Source: an uncultured Prevotella sp.
GTDB lineage: Bacteria > Bacteroidota > Bacteroidia > Bacteroidales > Bacteroidaceae
Length of the DNA: 14,503 nt
Assembly: GCA_902497035.1 (NCBI GenBank)
Contig: CABVDL010000066.1
Location: 1-14,503, forward strand
Direction: 5' to 3'
This document shows positions 13,179 to 14,503 of the stretch, piece by piece. The position numbers were made by a program, and so were the translations under genes. A model generated the notes under the pieces. That model was given only the letters and a program-made list of their open reading frames with translations, was not told where the DNA came from and searched no databases. Each line of letters starts with the position of its first letter. Position 1 is the stretch's first letter.

Positions 13179-13616
13179 TTATTCTATCTCTATGAACACC
13201 GGCTCGCCCTCGTCGCGGTGGCCGATGGCCTGCATCAGACGGCAGAGGGTGCGGCGGCTGCCGGTGAGGCGCCCCGGCTCGGTGTTGCGGCCCACAAGGA
13301 TGCAGCCCTGGGTGTCCTGGACGGTGTTGCCGCTGTGGATGCGGACGCCCTCGTAGTGGGGCACGCCGACGAGCAGGGGCAGCCAGCGCTTGAACTTCGG
13401 GCTCATCGTCACCACCACCGGATAGCGCCCCTCGGGGATAGCGGTCTTGTCCTTGGTCTTGCGGCCGCCGTGGTGGAAGTCGACCCAACGGGGCTCAAGC
13501 GTGTCACAGATACTGGTCCACGGGGTGAACACTCCGCGCTCACGGCGGCGGATGCTGAGGCGACCGATGGTATAGGCGGGTCGCTTCGCGATGCGTTTCA
13601 AATGGAGTTCTATCAT
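13179..13616 (-). CDS. DUF5675 family protein
   Basis: 145 residues from the ATG at 13616. The frame is open for another 87 codons upstream, but that part encodes repeat sequence rather than a protein domain, so the later start is preferred. Features: a basic N-terminus (LHLKRIAKRPAYTIGRL), CDTLEP at 37-42, IPEGRYPVVVTMSPKF at 60-75, and a conserved block with His94 (VRIHSGN) and Gly104-Cys105 (DTQGCILVG). The spacing of H-x-G-N..GC recalls the active-site block of L,D-transpeptidases, but equivalence is unproven. DUF5675 proteins occur in phage-like and integrated regions of Bacteroidota. GGGAGGG (13627-13633 on the minus strand), 10 nt before the ATG, may serve as ribosome binding site and is part of the palindromic repeat. 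It follows the DUF3987 gene on the same strand. Confidence 0.8.
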   Translation of the reverse strand: MIELHLKRIAKRPAYTIGRLSIRRRERGVFTPWTSICDTLEPRWVDFHHGGRKTKDKTAIPEGRYPVVVTMSPKFKRWLPLLVGVPHYEGVRIHSGNTVQDTQGCILVGRNTEPGRLTGSRRTLCRLMQAIGHRDEGEPVFIEIE

Positions 13617-13626
13617 GATTACAAGA

Positions 13627-13682
13627 CCCTCCCGGCCTCCCTGAAAGGGAGGAGAATAGCCCTGCCAAAGAGTAGGGGAGGG
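13627..13682. repeat. REP-like GC-rich palindromic repeat
   Basis: Outer arms CCCTCCC (13627-13633) and GGGAGGG (13676-13682) enclose an inner hairpin CCTCCC-TGAAA-GGGAGG (13636-13652). On the + strand a run of nine T follows, so it could also end rightward transcripts. Similar stretches are common intergenic repeats in this group, as far as I know; the copy number in this genome cannot be judged here. Confidence 0.6.
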
Positions 13683-13733
13683 ATTTTTTTTAATGGTTAA
13701 ACAATTGAATTTTTTTTGATGGATATCGCGGTC

Positions 13734-13752
13734 CTCTCCCTCTTGGGGAGAG
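13734..13752. repeat. Second palindrome of the DUF3987-DUF5675 spacer
   Basis: CTCTCCC (13734-13740) and GGGAGAG (13746-13752) form a perfect 7-bp stem with a 5-nt loop. With the larger palindrome at 13627-13682 and the two T-runs between them, it probably belongs to one composite intergenic repeat unit of about 130 bp. Confidence 0.5.
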
Positions 13753-13771
13753 TCAGAGAGTCTTCCGATAC

Positions 13772-14503
13772 CTATAAATGTTGCGTTGTTGCGTTGTTGC
13801 GTTGTTGCGTTTGCGACGTGCATTTTCTCCATTTCCTGTTTTTGTCTCCTTTTTGCTTTGGCAACTGCTCCACCCATCCGGCCTCACGCCATCTGTAGAT
13901 GATCATTCTTGCCGTTTGGTCACTCACGTCGTTTTTCAGCGCGAGGATGTCGTGAGAGGTGAAGGTGTCGGCCAGTCGGTCGAAGACGGCGCGGTTCTTC
14001 GAGCTGCGTCGTGTGTCGTCGGCATCGGCGGCATACTGCTTGCGTAGCACGTCGCCAAAGAGCCGGCACTGCTCCTGAAGCACGTATTCGGCCATCGTCA
14101 GCGCGAAGTCGATGACATGCTTCGTCTCTTTCTCGCCCGAGAGCAGACAGGCCACCACCCCGCAACGCATGCCTATCACGGCGGCACGGCGGCGGTAGGT
14201 GTCCGTCACGCGGTCGATGCGCTCCATGGCTTGCTGGCGCTTGTCCTCGACCCACTGGCCGATGGCCTTGCGCAGCCGTGGCGTGTCGATGAAACCGTGC
14301 TTGGCGCGGAGGGTGTTCACGGCAGCGAGGATGGCCTGCGCGTCACGGTCCCGGCGGTCCTGGAACATCGGCATCGGAGCAAAGGCCGAGTCGGGCATCT
14401 CCGCCACGATGACGCGCGACGAGAGACCGTTCTCGATGTTTTCGCCCTTGAAGCACTTGCCGAGGGCTCCGTAGGTGCCGAGGATGGTCCAGTTGTAGCC
14501 CAC
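13772..14503 (-). CDS. DUF3987 family protein, C-terminal part (cut by the window edge)
   Basis: 243 residues are visible; the gene continues past 14503, so the GTG at the edge is an internal codon. The visible part starts VGYNWTILGTYGALGKCF and continues ENGLSSRVIVAEMPD, typical of the C-terminal half of Bacteroidota DUF3987 proteins, which often carry a primase/VirE-like or helicase-like N-terminus. A helical region covers about 50-170, and the end (RLADTFTSHDILAL..SDQTARMIIYRWREAGWVEQL) looks like a winged-helix DNA-binding unit. The natural end is probably near KWRKCTS; the last dozen residues (QTQQRNNATTQHL) come from the octamer repeat and end at TAG 13772-13774. These genes usually sit in integrated accessory regions, which suggests acquired DNA. 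The DUF5675 gene follows in the same direction after 155 bp. Confidence 0.85.
   Translation of the reverse strand: MGYNWTILGTYGALGKCFKGENIENGLSSRVIVAEMPDSAFAPMPMFQDRRDRDAQAILAAVNTLRAKHGFIDTPRLRKAIGQWVEDKRQQAMERIDRVTDTYRRRAAVIGMRCGVVACLLSGEKETKHVIDFALTMAEYVLQEQCRLFGDVLRKQYAADADDTRRSSKNRAVFDRLADTFTSHDILALKNDVSDQTARMIIYRWREAGWVEQLPKQKGDKNRKWRKCTSQTQQRNNATTQHL
13779..13810. repeat. Four tandem copies of an 8-bp repeat (TGTTGCGT)
   Basis: Four perfect, contiguous TGTTGCGT units, followed by a partial TTGCG. The array lies within the last codons of the DUF3987 gene. Eight is not a multiple of three, so any change in copy number by one or two shifts the frame. Perfect short arrays of this kind are prone to slipped-strand change. 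Confidence 0.95.

Noticed and set aside
13617..13877. Long N-terminal extension of the DUF5675 gene to 13877
   Set aside because: As an independent start it would encode only palindromic and tandem repeat sequence; it matters only as the open frame used in the fusion idea.

Overview
The window looks like a chromosomal segment of a Bacteroidota bacterium, most probably a member of the Prevotellaceae (Prevotella or a close relative). Evidence for this: several start regions carry the phylum-type -7 element TAnnTTTG instead of TATAAT; most genes have AT-rich leaders without a clear Shine-Dalgarno sequence; and the gene families (MORN-lysozyme lipoprotein, DUF3987, DUF5675, M13 peptidase) are typical of the group. 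The family-level placement is inference from protein style; no 16S or marker search was possible.

Left part (1-2276, + strand): a two-gene envelope operon. A membrane-anchored protein with a degenerate trypsin-like ending overlaps (ATGA) a lipoprotein with N-terminal MORN repeats and a C-terminal GH25 lysozyme domain that keeps its acidic catalytic residues.

Middle part (2292-10325, - strand): five closely spaced genes read leftward from one visible promoter: ABC-F ATPase, M13 metallopeptidase, homoserine O-acyltransferase (metA), U32 family protein, and a lipoprotein/membrane/zinc-ribbon protein. Gaps are 32, 73, 24 and 12 nt. They cover translation quality, periplasmic proteolysis, methionine synthesis, probable RNA modification and an envelope function.

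Translation operon (10418-11907, - strand): infC-rpmI-rplT with its own promoter and a well-formed intrinsic terminator. thrS, often the first gene of this cluster, is not next to it.

Right part (12012-14503): a small unknown gene that looks leaderless; about 410 bp without a protein gene but with a convincing leftward promoter, structured transcript and terminator, i.e. a candidate small RNA; a MaoC/NodN-like hydratase gene with a good promoter; and a leftward accessory pair, DUF3987 (cut by the window edge) then DUF5675. This pair is separated by a GC-rich palindromic repeat and four copies of an 8-bp tandem repeat sitting in the last codons of the DUF3987 gene. Losing one repeat unit would place the DUF3987 frame in an open frame running through DUF5675.

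I did not find CRISPR arrays, tRNA or rRNA genes, insertion sequences or a complete defence system. The most interesting items are the candidate small RNA, the octamer-linked gene pair and the MORN-lysozyme/pseudoprotease pair.
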